DNA of 64,000 bases from assembly GCA_946800325.1 (NCBI GenBank), contig OX326958.1, forward strand, positions 12,304,992 through 12,368,991, read 5' to 3'. Below are positions 34,611-46,621 of this stretch, piece by piece. The notes under the pieces are model-generated. The model searched no databases and was not told the DNA's origin. It saw only the letters and a program-made list of their open reading frames with translations. Origin of the DNA: Luzula sylvatica. Taxonomy: Eukaryota; Streptophyta; Magnoliopsida; Poales; Juncaceae. Both the position numbers and the translations under genes were made by a program. Position 1 is the first letter of the stretch; the number at the start of each line of letters is the position of its first letter.

Positions 34611-35408
34611 CTCCGGGTCACTTGGCAAATCGGGAACAACGTTCTCACCCCGGTTGTCAAACTCAAAACCAATCTCGAAAGTCGAAACAAGGTATTGATC
34701 TACAACCTATGGTACCAAGATACACCCTCCATCAACGTTCCAAACTTGATCATCAAGCATATGGAATACTCGTTGCGAGTCGGCACCTCCTCTCTTCCCT
34801 ATGGACACATTATTACACTCGCATGTTTCAAATCCGGGATTATTATACCGGAATCGGATTGGCCATTCGGGAAACTCACAACCGAAAATCTTTTGGTTCC
34901 CGAACGCCTCGAAGTGTTCGGACTAAGTCGAAAGAGCAATCAAGGACTCTCGGAACACTAATCTCGAAACAACCGAGCCGGTCCCTATTTCTTTCCCGAA
35001 ATCCCCTCCGCATGGGTTCCATTTGACCCTCCGGCGCAAGAGACCAACAATCCTCCGGAACCCTCCCGTAGGTCCAAATGGCGTGCTCTCAATGATGGCT
35101 CGAGCTCATCCACTCAACCGTCTTTCACTCTTGAGGACATACAAGCACTTCTCGCGGCCCAAACCCTCGAACTAAACACTAGCGCCGAATCAAGACGCAA
35201 TGAGATCCTCGCCGACAATCGCGTGACCCGCGATACCGTTCTTGCGGCCCGCGACGAGGTTTTGGTTGATAACGCTCTCACCCGAAGTCATGCGGTTCAA
35301 CTCCGTGCGGAACTATATGACTATGTCGATACCACATTCGAGGCAATGAACCTTCGCTTCAAATCCGACAACAATCCCGATGACGAAGACTCAACCGGAG
35401 ACGATTAG
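34611..35408 (+). pseudogene. Plant-transposon-associated protein (PF20167-like), one internal stop
   Basis: One frame runs from 34611 to the stop at 35406-35408 with a single internal TAA at 34959-34961. It reads NKVLIYNLWYQDTPSINV, then the family-like LPYGHIITLACF segment, then a low-complexity hinge and a charged helical tail (RDTVLAARDEVLVDNAL, ending in an acidic DDEDSTGDD). The LPYG segment is typical of the 'putative plant transposon protein' domain found in ORFs of plant LTR elements. The N-terminus is cut off at about 34611. The assignment is from memory of the family and not from a search. Confidence 0.6.
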
Positions 35409-36185
35409 AGATGTGTGTGTCAAACTAGCTCATTAGAGCCTAAAATATTTTCAAAATTTTACTAGCTATTTGCATTGTCATGTTTGTTTTCGAAACTCGT
35501 GTTTATTTGTGTTATTTCGAGTATGTGTATCCATCGCATGTTTCTATGTATGAACTTGAAATTGTTTTACGAAAAAGTTGATTTGGTTATGCAAATGAGT
35601 ATTATATTTTTAGTTAACATATTCATTAGTAAAATTCAAAAACTATATCACATATAACTCTCAAAAATCATTCGTAATTTAAAGAGTGATTGTTTTTACA
35701 TGCTCATACATTCATAAAATTCATTTATTGAGGGGGAGCTCGTATTTAGGGGGAGCCTTCCCTCTCGGGAGTCTCATTGACCCTTTTGATCACTTTCAAA
35801 ATGGGGGAGAAAACGATCAAACGGAAAGTTCTCGATAAAAGGTCGAAACTCTCCAATTCGACGGTGTTTTGAAATTAATCAAAAGGGGGAGTTTGTTGGT
35901 TCAAATTTCCTAATGGTTTGATTATTTCAAAACACTGTCATTACTAACGTTTACATCGAGAAAATGTGTAGGATAACGCAGGTACGGTTAGAAGATGATG
36001 AAGAGATTCGAAGTCACAAGAAGCACAACAAGAGAAGAATTAGAAGGAACGCCCTTGAAGCATATCAAGAATCAAGATGTCGAAGCCTTCCGTGAGTGGG
36101 ATTCGCCACAAATAAACCATAGGTAGAAACCTAGTAGATCTCAAGTAAAATCATGTTCAAAATAACAAAGAGTTCAATCAAGCAT

Positions 36186-36530
36186 GAAGTGCGTTCTGAA
36201 CGAACTCAAAGTCCGTTCATAACGGACTTGCCACATATCAAAATATTATTTCTTGATAAGAACCAAAACTGTCACAGGATTGTGTGCGTTCGAACGAACA
36301 AACATGTCCGTTCGAACGGACATTTAGAATCCGTTCACCCACCATTTAAGTGCGTTGAACGGACAATCCTTCCTGTGAACACAAAATGCAATGTATAATT
36401 GAGTCCGTTATGAACGGACTTTGTCCGTTCGAACGGACCCACAAATGTACTTGCACGTTATTTTGAAACGGCTAGTACAAACTGCAAGTGCATTCGGAAC
36501 GAACATTGTGCGTTCGAACGCACTGGCAGT
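36186..36530. repeat. Pairs of dyad-symmetric motifs with a TTCGAA centre
   Basis: About nine copies of GTCCGTTCGAACGGAC or GTGCGTTCGAACGCAC and close variants, mostly in pairs separated by 3-6 bp (for example 36287/36307, 36402/36422, 36489/36509). The same motif type is found at 45613-45910. Confidence 0.8.
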
Positions 36531-37184
36531 TTTCTGAAGGATTTCTATAGAGAGTAACCCTAAGCTTTCGAGTATGTGTATCCATCGCAGTTTTCTGAAG
36601 GAATTCTATGGATAATCAAAGCTATCAATAGAATCCTTCTAGGGCTTCTCTCTCCCACTTCTTCATTTTCAAACTTTCAAAACCAAAAGAGAGAAACCCT
36701 AAGCTTTGATTATCCATATCCATTGATAGCTTGAGAAACCCTCTTTAGATCGTTGATCTACTTTCGAAATCCTCCACTAATCGTATCCCACTCACGTGAC
36801 CGATCACGTTGTAGCTCGATTAGTGAAAATTTGTAATAGGCTAGTGCAACAAATTGTAAAGAGCCTAAGCTATAGATCGATAGAAAGCGTGTAAATCGAT
36901 CTAGGCGACACCTTGTAATCGAGTGAGTTGGAAGTCAATCGAAAGCCAAAAAGAGGCACAAGGCATTCCCGGAGACGTAGGTACTCGCAAATAATTGAGT
37001 CGGTCAATTAAGCGAGTAAAGGGTGAGTTAAATCTACATAGCAACCACCTACCGAACTTCGTAAACAAACATCTTGTGTTCAAGTGTTAGTACGGTATCA
37101 TCTTTATCATCTAAATTATTATTAATTCCGCACCGTAAATTAGGTTATCATCTAAAGTAAGTGTACGTTAGATTACCAAATTTA

Positions 37185-37204
37185 CCCCCCCCCCCCCCCC
37201 CCCC
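37185..37204 (+). repeat. 20-base poly-C tract
   Basis: An uninterrupted run of 20 C close to the 3' end of the LTR. Confidence 0.9.
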
Positions 37205-37227
37205 TTCTAGGTTAGAATTAACCAACA

Positions 37228-37668
37228 GGAAATTATTCTTATGAACTCTCTTCATCGAAAATCATCCTTCATCCAACCTTTTCTATGCTCCTCTTCCATT
37301 CCTTTTATTCTCCTTTGCTTCACTTTTGCTCTTTCCCTTCTTCTTTCTCTTTTTATGTTATTAATTAATGGGAGTAAGGGTTTCATTTGGTACAGCTCGT
37401 GAGAAAGAGAAATATCCCAATATATATCAAAAGAATTGATCCCACCTATACTTCATCCAATGGAAGTCTAGAGAATAGGGTTAAGTGTGAAAGGGGTTAG
37501 GGTTAAGGATTCTTTTTCATTTTGATCCCTCATTTCTCTTGTAATTATTTTCTGTCATATATTTCATCATCCAATTTATTTATTGACATTTATAATCATG
37601 ATATAAAATTCTCCCCTCCTTAACAGAATTTCGTCTTCGAAATTCGTTACGCATACCATGATATAACA
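37228..37668 (-). repeat. Truncated LTR of the LARD-like element
   Basis: It matches 43133-43576 with only a few differences and ends ATGATATAACA on the plus strand (TGTTATATCAT on the minus). It includes the telomere-like phrase GGGGTTAGGGTTAAGG near 37495. The missing part was lost when the 34.6-37.2 kb element arrived. Confidence 0.85.
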
Positions 37669-40600
37669 TTCTTCCCTCCTTAAAAGAATTTCGTCCTCGA
37701 AATTCATCACACATCTTATCTTGCTACATGTCAACTCATTTTCGTGATTGCAATAAAATTCATCAACCGGTCTACAATCATTCATCACACATCGTGACCA
37801 CATCCCCCACCTCCACAACCTTCTAACAAAATCAATTTTATAGGTCCCATTTGATGATCATTCCATTCTACCAATAATCTCTCTGTTGATGATCATCATG
37901 TACACACAATCTTCCACGAACCCGAATAGGACCATCGCTTGCGATTTGAAATTTAGAATCACCACCTCGAGCCAACTCATCATTCACCGCCTACAACTAT
38001 TCATCATTCCTTTCATTTCTTTAATCTTTGTCACCAACTTGGATTGTGCCCAACCACACTGATAAGAATCCTCGCGATCGTCCAAGCAAAGACTCTCATT
38101 TAAATCTCCAAGCACGAACACGAAACTCCACCTATGTACTTAAATATGGGCATTGTAAATCACAACATTTCAATTCAAATCAATTCTTACCAAATTTTCT
38201 TTTCACGAATAACTACTACTTCTACAATCCAAATCCTTCAGAATACATCCACCATCTTCAACGCATATTCAACTCCTTTTGCGTAAAGAAATGTTTCGAC
38301 TCTTGTAATCTGTGAAAATCTCAAACTTCAGCCACGTAGAGACCTCCAACTCTTTCCATTTTGCACGATTACACATCGAAGCCCACAATAAGACGCATCA
38401 TTACACACCACCAAACCATCTCCACCCGAAAGAATTATTAACCACCTCTTTAACTCCACAAAGATTCTTTCACAATTTTCATTCCACATAAATTTTAAAT
38501 TCTTCCGCGTCGATCATGTAATAGGCAAATAAATTTCGAAAATTAATCCCTTCACAAACCCTCTACACCAATCAGGAAGACCGAGAAAAATACGAGTCTC
38601 AATCACATTTGAAGATTTCTTCCAATAAAGAACATCTTCCATTTCTCCAAATCTTCAAAACTATCTTCACCGGTTATTACAATCCAATGAAATACCTTCA
38701 CCGAAAACTCTGAACCTCGATCCAAAAATCGCATTTGTTTTACTTCACATACAACTTCTTCTTCCTCCAAATATCCAACGCAAACCACAAATGCATTGCA
38801 TGCTACTCTCGACCTTTTCTTCGTGCATTCACTCAAGTCCGTCCTGAGTTATTACCATAATAACACACTCGCTCGCCAACCGAGAAATTCCTCCACCAAT
38901 GTCCATTCCGGCTACAATAATACATACCGACTATGATGTAATCAACACACATCACTCAATCTTCATTTCCACACACTTCTTCAAATTTCTAACAAGAGGC
39001 TTCAAGAACTCAGAAATTTCCTTCACTTGCCTCTTTAGACTCTCCATCCTCGTCTCACACTACTTCAGCTTCTAAAAATCACATTGCACCCATACTTCTT
39101 TGTCCACTACATTTACCAAACTATTGTACAAAACAACACACACTCCACCATTCACACTTCTACAAGACATAAAAGGCACACTCGACATCCACCACATTTA
39201 ATGCACTGAGAAACACACACTCAACCCTTTTTGTCGGAGCATAAATTCCGAACACACCTCCACACTTTCTTACACTCACTTCTTACATCACGCAATGCAA
39301 ATTGCGATACATCACTAAAATACGCTCATTCTTCAATATCATCACTCCATCTTGCATTAGAATCGCGAGCATTTCTTCATTGTCCATTCAAATGAAAATG
39401 GATCGTGTTGTTTCTTACACGCATCAACAAACTCCTTCTAGGTAACAAAATCCATTTTGGACAGGTGCACATCCATACGCACCACTACGTACTACAAAAC
39501 CATTTTCTCCCAGAAATTATTAACATCTTCTCCAACTCCTTAAAGCTTCATTACGAGACCGCTTCCAATTGAAACTCCATCAATTTTCTTCAGATTTGCT
39601 TCTTCAATTTCTGCTTCTTCTTCATACATTCGCTTGAATTTCGGGTTGTGATCCACCCACAACATTCTTCCTCATTTGCATAGACTTGTGCATCTTCAAT
39701 TTGAATTACTCGCAGACTTAATTCTTTTAGCTCTACCCACTCTTTATATTCATCTTGTGTCGCTTGAACTCCTCATTTTCGCATTCCGTCAATACGGCTT
39801 TGTGAACAACATTCACACAACAATTGACATTTATTTCCGGGCATAACTTCCGAACAAACTTCGACACTTTTTCGCTCATAATAAATATGAACCACATTTT
39901 TCATTCAGTGCATCCACAAAATCTCTCTAGCTAACCTTACCATCAAACGACACCCTCTTCATAGAGGACACAAATGGTCTGCATCATGTCCATCATAATC
40001 GAAACAACCAACTTCACCTTTTCAGCATCATCGATCACTTCAAAAGTCTTGTTCGCCCTTAGAAAATCCACTCCTACGACTTTCGAGGGCCATTCGTACA
40101 AAAGAAGAATTTTGACCCAACACTTCCACCACCACTACTTCAATCATAATGCATTCTCATTCGACAACCACTTCAACCACCACTTCATCCAACAAAACCA
40201 CTACCTTCATCACAATGCATCTATAAATGCAATTGCGGAGATCCTTTTTCCTTCACGAGACTTCTCAACTTCATAAAGTACATCTTCTTCATATACAAAG
40301 CCTTCGTGTACTCTTCGCACCAATCGACGAAAGCATTATGCTTCCCTACATCAAGGGACCTTACTCAGCTCCGCCAACTACAACCTTCCTTCTACCAAGC
40401 TTTTTCGAACTCTTGCCGCCAACTACAACCACAACTACATAAATGCTCGGTACTTCACAAACTACAATTTTCCCTTGAAAAAGGCTTCTTCAAACTCCCT
40501 CCAACAACAACCAAAACTAGATGAGCTACCACAAATTCACAAACTTCAAACTTCAACTTGCTCATGCAAATCCCTCATGAATTCCATACACCAACAAAAA

Positions 40601-40994
40601 CCACACCTACATGAGCACTCAAAACTTCATAAACTACAACTCGCTCGTACAAAGCCTTCTTTCACTTTACGTACTAGGAATGAAAGCACTACTCTTACCT
40701 ACATTAGGCACCATCGGTGGCACAAACTACAACTTCTTCATACAAAGCCTTCTTGCGCATTTGCACCAACCATGCAAAGCACTAAACCTTCCTACAAGAG
40801 TGCCATTCAGCTCCACGAACTACATCATCTTCCTCTTCATGTCGTCCTACACTCTCTACACCAACAATTAAAACACTATAGTTTTCTACATTAGTGGCAT
40901 TCACACTCTCTAAAGTCGTTTAAAGACGCATTGAGCAAGGTATGGGCACATACGGTATAGTGTTAAAGACTTCTGCAGGTCAACTAGGACCGTT
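37669..40994 (-). other. Interior of the LARD-like element, non-coding
   Basis: No gag, protease, integrase or polymerase motif was found in any frame. The sequence is C-, A- and T-rich on the plus strand with few G. The open frames at 39974-40894 (rich in His, Gln, Thr, Ser) come from that composition and from degenerate repeats of CTACAACTT and CATACAAAGCCTTC type phrases. Confidence 0.55.
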
Positions 40995-41006
40995 GCTCTG
41001 ATACCA
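40995..41006 (-). promoter_or_regulatory. tRNA primer-binding site of the LARD-like element
   Basis: The minus strand reads TGGTATCAGAGC, a perfect match to the site complementary to initiator Met-tRNA. It is preceded by GGGTCGTGAGAACC at the LTR end. Confidence 0.85.
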
Positions 41007-41008
41007 AA

Positions 41009-43576
41009 AAGGTTCTCACGACCCGAAATAAAATAATATAATCGTGCACAACGTACTCACCTTCATTAAATGAGCATTAGCAGAGTCAAAAACACACAAT
41101 ACGAAAACCAGTTGGCATAAAATATAATCTACAAATACCAAAATACATATGGTGGGTACAAACAAATAAAACTAAAACAAATATGATAACTGGTGATCGC
41201 AACTCCGCTACGCTCATAATCTACACGAATGCCACTGCCACCTCAAGTGCTACCTGGAAATGTTGGCTGAGAGTTAGATAAGTAAAATAATATTTAATTA
41301 TCATTTACTATCGACGACGACTACCACGACAACCTACTACGAGAACTACCATGATGACCAACTACAACGATCTAGGAATTCTGCAAATACGACAACAACC
41401 ACTACAGAATTCTCATCGTGAAACCATGACGATAACAACACGGAACTAACTCATTGACTGGTACCTCGAATCAGCTTGAGGTAAAAGTCAACCACAACAA
41501 CTACTACCACAACTATGATCCTGCAAACACGGTAACAACTACTACATAATTCATAGTGTGATACTACAACAACTTCCACTACAACTATGATCCTGCAAAT
41601 ACGGTAACAACTACTACAGAATTCATAGTGTAGAGAACCACTTCGATAAGGTTGGCTTCCATAAGGGACCCCACTCATAGACTAGTACCTCGGATCCACA
41701 TGAGGTAAAAGTCCGCTGCACTCTATCCCAAGAGTGGTGGTTTCAACCACGCCACGACTGAAACCACGCCCCCTCGATCAACTTGAGGAGACCGTACTGC
41801 TACGTCTGACAGTTCGCAAGTTCGTGAGCGACCCGAAGATGCACCTCTGGCCAGACACTACATTAATGTCCAAACATGTGTTCCCTTATCCTACATACTA
41901 CAAAGAACTACACATATTCTATAGATAAAATGATGAACAAATAAATAAGTAATCAGATGCAGTAATCATAATTACTGCCATGAGAACCACCTCGGAATAA
42001 GCTTTCCAACGGAACCAAGAACTCACGAAACGGAGACCGAACGGAGAAGTTATGACCAAATTACGAAGACGTGACACACACAATCTGGTCCGATACACCC
42101 GTCAAACAACCGATCAAACTACAACATCTCTACTTATCCGACACATCAAAGCTTCTACTAACCTCGAGATGAAATCCTAACAATACGGGAGTGATGACCA
42201 ACATGAAGAAACTACACGAGGCAACTCAACTACTCAAAGAAACCTCAAACTACAACGACAAACTACAACAACAACTACTCATAGAAATCTCAGCCATGTG
42301 TTTAATCTTGGCTCGTTTTCTCATTAATCCAACCATTAATTAATTGGACGTTATCGAGCAATCGAGCCTTCTCCTATTTACTACCGGTGACTCAAACCGA
42401 CAATCTACAAATCTTTCCTGAAATTCAGATTTAACATAATACAACAATACCGGGTTATTGGATCTCAAACATAAACCAAACATGAACCCGACCCGTTAAG
42501 AATAAACACCTCAATTCTCTCTCTTCCATGCATCCACAAACCGAAACCCTAATTCCAATACTTATGATCAACAAATAGCCCAACCGCCACTATTCAAACG
42601 GCCGAACCATCACGATCAAACATCTTCCACGACAATCCAATTCTCAACACTCGACCCGACCCAAGATAGTATTTCGGACACAAAATTAGGGTTCCACAAA
42701 TCAAGCCTTAATCAGAAATGTATCAATACACATGGCAGTATTATGAGGTACTATAAACATTGAATATCAAGTCCGAGATATACCCCTAAACAAATGTCTA
42801 ATCGCAACCAACTCGGCACCTCTTCCTGGCCCGAAGCATGTTCCACGATGCCTCCATGCCATCCATTCTTCTGCCCCGAGACTTGTGCCGCCATGATGTC
42901 CCCATCCTGCCGAACACCAGCCCCCGTACTCGTGCCATGTTGCCGCCATCACCTCACGATCATGCCGCTGCCGTTGCCGTTGCCCGATGCACACCCTGCG
43001 ACACCGTTTTCCTCATCTAGTGCCTACGCCATAGAGTCCCCGTGATGCCGTTGTGTCGCAACGATGCCGTTCTCAAACCCTCGCTGCTTCCTGCTTGTCC
43101 CTTCTCCTCTTATTCACCCATCAATTATGAGGGTAGGAAATTATTCTTATGAACTCTCTTCATCGAAAATCATCCTTCATCCAACCTTTTCTATGCTCCT
43201 CTTCCATTCCTTTTATTCTCCTTTGCTTCACTTTTGCTCTTTCCCTTCTTCTTTCTCTTTTTATGTTATTAATTAATGGGAGTAAGGGTTTCATTTGGTA
43301 CAGCTCGTGAGAAAGAGAAATATCCCAATATATATCAAAAGAATTGATCCCACCTATACTTCATCCAATGGAAGTCTAGAGAATAGGGTTAAGTGTGAAA
43401 GGGGTTAGGGTTAAGGGTTCTTTTTCATTTTGATCCCTCATTTCTCTTGTAATTATTTTCTGTCATATATTTCATCATCCAATTTATTTATTGACATTTA
43501 TAATCATGATATAAAATTCTCCCCTCCTTAACAGAATTTTGTCTTCGAAATTCGTTACGCATACCATGATATAACA
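41009..43576 (-). repeat. 5' LTR of the LARD-like element, about 2.57 kb
   Basis: It is bounded by the primer site on the left and by TGTTATATCAT (minus strand) at 43576. It contains a CAACTAC/ACTACAAC-rich stretch (41300-41640) with a duplicated phrase ATGATCCTGCAAA (41514 and 41587), and a GC-rich stretch (42790-43120). No gene is recognised in it. Confidence 0.65.
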
Positions 43577-44266
43577 TACAACGTTGTAAATTAATAATGA
43601 CAACCTTGTTAATGATTTGCAAAATAAATTTTATTTTTGATAAAATAAATTTTATTTTAGATATTTTATTTTAGAAAATTAATAAGATTTATTTGACTTG
43701 TGTATTTATGACCTCTTAATGACATAATTATAATGTCATAAACATCATGGTGAAATTTAGATGATATTATGTGTCATCTTATAAAATATATATAAATGAC
43801 ACTATGTGTCATCATATTAATAATGTAGAAATTATTTGTCATGAAATGAGATGTAAGAACATGCACACTTACACTTGTATGGGTATGTGTCATGAATAAA
43901 TATAAAACTTTCCCATGTATGTGTATGTGTCATGACATGAATGCAAGTTAACATGTATGGTTACACATGCATGACTATGTGTCATGATAAGAATGCAAGT
44001 TAACATGCATGGTTATACAAGGATGACCATGTGTCATGGTATAACATGCTTATTTCTGATGGGAATTATCCCGTCCCGGGACCCGCACAGCGGATATGAA
44101 GGTCCGGTCCGGTTTCCAAATCTCGAGATCACGCTTCGATATCGAGGGTACGATGCAAAGTAAGATAGATGATTACCTGCGTGGAATTGATCACGCACGA
44201 AGGGTTGATTGATCGCATCCTTCTCTTCTTCGGTGTCACGTTGGTGACTAGCCCGTGCGTCCCATA

Positions 44267-45177
44267 TGAAAGAAATACAGTTTCGGATCAACCTTAAAAG
44301 CGTACACAATGATAAACGAACGTACGCGTTCATGGGCAAAACTTTCAGTTAATGAATCAAATTTGAATGGTTCAAATTGGTTTGATAGATAATAAGATTA
44401 TCTAGAACTTGCATGTAGAAATATATTTCATTTGAACGAAGTATAAGTGTCATTTTAATGAAATACCGAAAGGGTGCAACAGTATGACATACAGTTAGTA
44501 AAACTGTAATAACCTTTTCATACGAACTCCAATTGAGCTGATAAAAATTGGGTTGGAAAGATAATATGATTATCTACAACTTTCGTGAAGGTCGAAAGTC
44601 TGTTAAAGGAATTTAACAATTTCGTTTCGACAGAATACTGAAAGGGTACATGCAGTTTTCTGTGTGAAAATGTGTATATTGGATATACATACTTTTTGGC
44701 CCATCCTAATTCTATGTGATATAAATAGGATATTTCTCTCTCCTCTATTCAGGCCAATCAATTGAATTAATCAGATTAATCCAGAAATAGAGAGTCATCT
44801 TTCAGAGAGTGAAAGGGTGCGGAAAGAGAGAAGCGAGAAAAACGGTTTTTCTTGGTTTAGAGAATCAATTCGATCAAGCAAGTTTACCGGTATATCGTCT
44901 AGGCATGTATACCCGTAACCGAGGTGCTATGACTCACGGTGGATACGAGTAGAGGAGCAACATCTGTGGCTCTTCGATTGTCATCAAACCGAAGGAACAA
45001 ATCTGTCGGCGACGAAGCGGTGAGAGACGCGTGGGCGTGGGACGCGCGTTTTGTCACCAACGTGACAAGGAGTAAAGGAGGATAAGCGAGAACCCTTCGA
45101 GCGTGATCAATTTCATGCCGGTAAAGATCAATTTCATATCTGTTGCGCGGGCCTGGGGTCGGAATATTTTCCCTACA
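44267..45177 (-). mobile_element. Solo LTR (copy D, minus strand) nested in copy C
   Basis: On the plus strand it runs from TGAAAGAAATACAG to GAATATTTTCCCTACA. The perfect 5-bp target duplication CCATA lies at 44262-44266 and 45178-45182. It is the closest relative of copy B by order of blocks. Confidence 0.92.
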
Positions 45178-45612
45178 CCATACCACACGTCTCCCACCGT
45201 CTTGACACGCTTCCGGTTGTCTTTCGTGCGTCCCACGTTCACACGCTTCCACAACCTTTCACTCTCTTACTTCTCCGGTTTGATCACAACGAAGAGCCTC
45301 AAGTGTCGCTCCTCTACCCGTATCCATCATGAGTCGTAGCCCCTCGGTCGCGGATGCACCTGCCTAGATGATGCACCGGTGAACTTGCATGATTGCTTTT
45401 GATTCTTTAGACAGAGAAAACTTTCTTTTCTCCTCTTTTATTTCTCTCTTTCTCCACACTCTTTCAACTCCTTGTATACAATGATTGACTGGATTGGACT
45501 GAATGATTCACATCTTAGACTGATTAGAGGAGAGATAAACATCCTTTTTATACTAAAATAGGACAAGGATTGGGTGAAAGGTTGTATATATTCAATATAC
45601 ACATCCAGTTGT

Positions 45613-45910
45613 ATGTTCGTTCGAACGCAACGTACAGTTCGTTCGAACGGACTGCTTCCTGTCATGAGAATGTATAAAACCATTTTATACTCGAAGAGGT
45701 CCGTTCGAACGCACCCTTACTGTTCGTTCCAACGAAACATTTCCTGTCTCACTTCAGTGTTAATTCCAAACATCATTCGTTGTAGTCCGTTCGAACGAAC
45801 ATAATGTTGGTTCGAACGAACCACTCCCTGTAATGAATATGTGTAAAACCATTTTACACTCATAGCGGTCCGTTCGAACGGACCCAATGGTTAGTTCGAA
45901 CGAACCACTC
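45613..45910. repeat. Four pairs of dyad-symmetric motifs with a TTCGAA centre
   Basis: GTTCGTTCGAACGCAA/GTTCGTTCGAACGGAC near 45617 and 45638, and further pairs near 45700/45722, 45786/45810 and 45868/45892. They occupy the same relative place in copy C as the TCATGA-centred pairs do in copies A and E. Confidence 0.8.
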
Positions 45911-46621
45911 TCTGGATCTTAACTTTGCACAATCCTATTATGCATTTAATCAACCCATGAACATTCATGTGCATATATCTTTATATGTACTTTTTTACGG
46001 TTGATCCGAAACTGTATTTCTTTCAGTTTCTACTATAAATAAGCCATGATTCTTGAGAAAATAAGTAAGAGAAAGTAAGAGAAGAAAGATAAAAACACAT
46101 CACGAATTTATGAGAAATAAAGAGAAAATAAGAGAAAGAAAGAGAAAAAACACACCACAAATTTATGAGAAAGAAAGATAAAAGAGAATACCATTCAAGA
46201 AAGAAAGAGAGAAAAGAAGAGATACAATCTCATACAAGTCTTATACTTCTCGGTTAATTTTCTTACAGATCCACTTCAAACAAATTACTGCAAAATTTGT
46301 TTGGAAAGTGTTACGATAGTCTTGGTATTTTCGAGTAGGTGTTTGGGTCTGATTTTGTTTGTGCTAACGCAGTCATAAATGCTACTGTATCCTGGAAGGC
46401 TATTCATTGGACCCGTTGCACACCAAATAATATAATTGGGTGGAACGAATAAGTCTTTAAGGACATCGACATTGTAACGCGAATAGTAGCCATCTCTAAT
46501 TACCATTCTCTTTAATTTATCCACTTACCATCTATAAGTGACATTATCTCATATTTACCCGAATACCCACCAAAATCGTAAAGACTTATTCGGTATAATA
46601 GCACCAATTAACCACAAAGAG

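Larger units (their letters stand above)
34611..37227 (+). mobile_element. 3' half of an LTR retrotransposon
   Basis: It contains an ORF, a non-coding stretch rich in GGGGGAG, a polypurine tract (35883-35893, AAGGGGGAGTT) and a complete 3' LTR. The 5' half and 5' LTR are missing. The right end abuts position 37228 inside the LTR of another element, so it inserted there before the left side was lost. Confidence 0.75.
35894..37227 (+). repeat. 3' LTR, 1334 bp, with perfect inverted ends
   Basis: It begins TGTTGGTT and ends AACCAACA, an 8-bp terminal inverted repeat, immediately after the polypurine tract. It contains paired palindromes (36186-36530), a 20-base C tract (37185-37204), and a duplicated phrase GCAGTTTTCTGAAGG at 36526 and 36588. 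Confidence 0.85.
37228..43576 (-). mobile_element. Long-LTR, apparently non-coding element (LARD-like, Gypsy-type)
   Basis: On the minus strand it reads: 5' LTR (43576 down to about 41009), primer site (41006-40995), interior, polypurine tract near 37669-37680, then a 3' LTR cut off at 37228. The two LTR parts (37228-37668 and 43133-43576) are nearly identical over ~440 bp, suggesting recent insertion. The interior has no recognisable gag or pol. The tail (on the minus strand, GAATTTCGAGGACGAAATTC before the purine tract) resembles the end of plant Gypsy pol regions. This fits a large retrotransposon derivative that depends on another element's enzymes. Confidence 0.7.
44057..46025 (+). mobile_element. 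Solo LTR (copy C), split by another solo LTR
   Basis: It begins TGATGGGAATTATCCCG and ends GTATTTCTTTCA. The flanks ATTTC (44052-44056) and GTTTC (46026-46030) differ by one base. The left part is 44057-44266 and the right part is 45183-46025, because copy D inserted with a perfect duplication of CCATA. It carries the GCACAGCGGATATGAAGG family block. Confidence 0.85.
43607..46300 (+). repeat. 5' LTR of the second Copia element, interrupted
   Basis: Positions 43607-43760 match the start of the 3' LTR at 51725. The LTR contains a short tandem family around CATGCATGGTTACACATG and TGTGTCATGATAAGAATGC (43900-44040). It is interrupted by solo LTR C and resumes at 46026 with a purine-rich leader duplicated at about 46065-46185. 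Its 3' end near 46300 and the primer site (perhaps CTTGGTATTTTCGAG, 46320) are uncertain. Confidence 0.65.

Noticed and set aside
37490..37510. Telomere-like GGGTTAGGGTTAAGG
   Set aside because: Only two units, present identically in both LTRs of one element. Not an interstitial telomere array.
39974..40894. Overlapping His/Gln/Thr/Ser-rich open frames
   Set aside because: They overlap in several frames, come from the G-poor interior of the LARD-like element, and show no family motif.
42767..43045. Pro/Ala/Met-rich and Trp/Gly-rich frames on both strands
   Set aside because: A GC-rich stretch inside an LTR. Open in several frames at once, with no start context.
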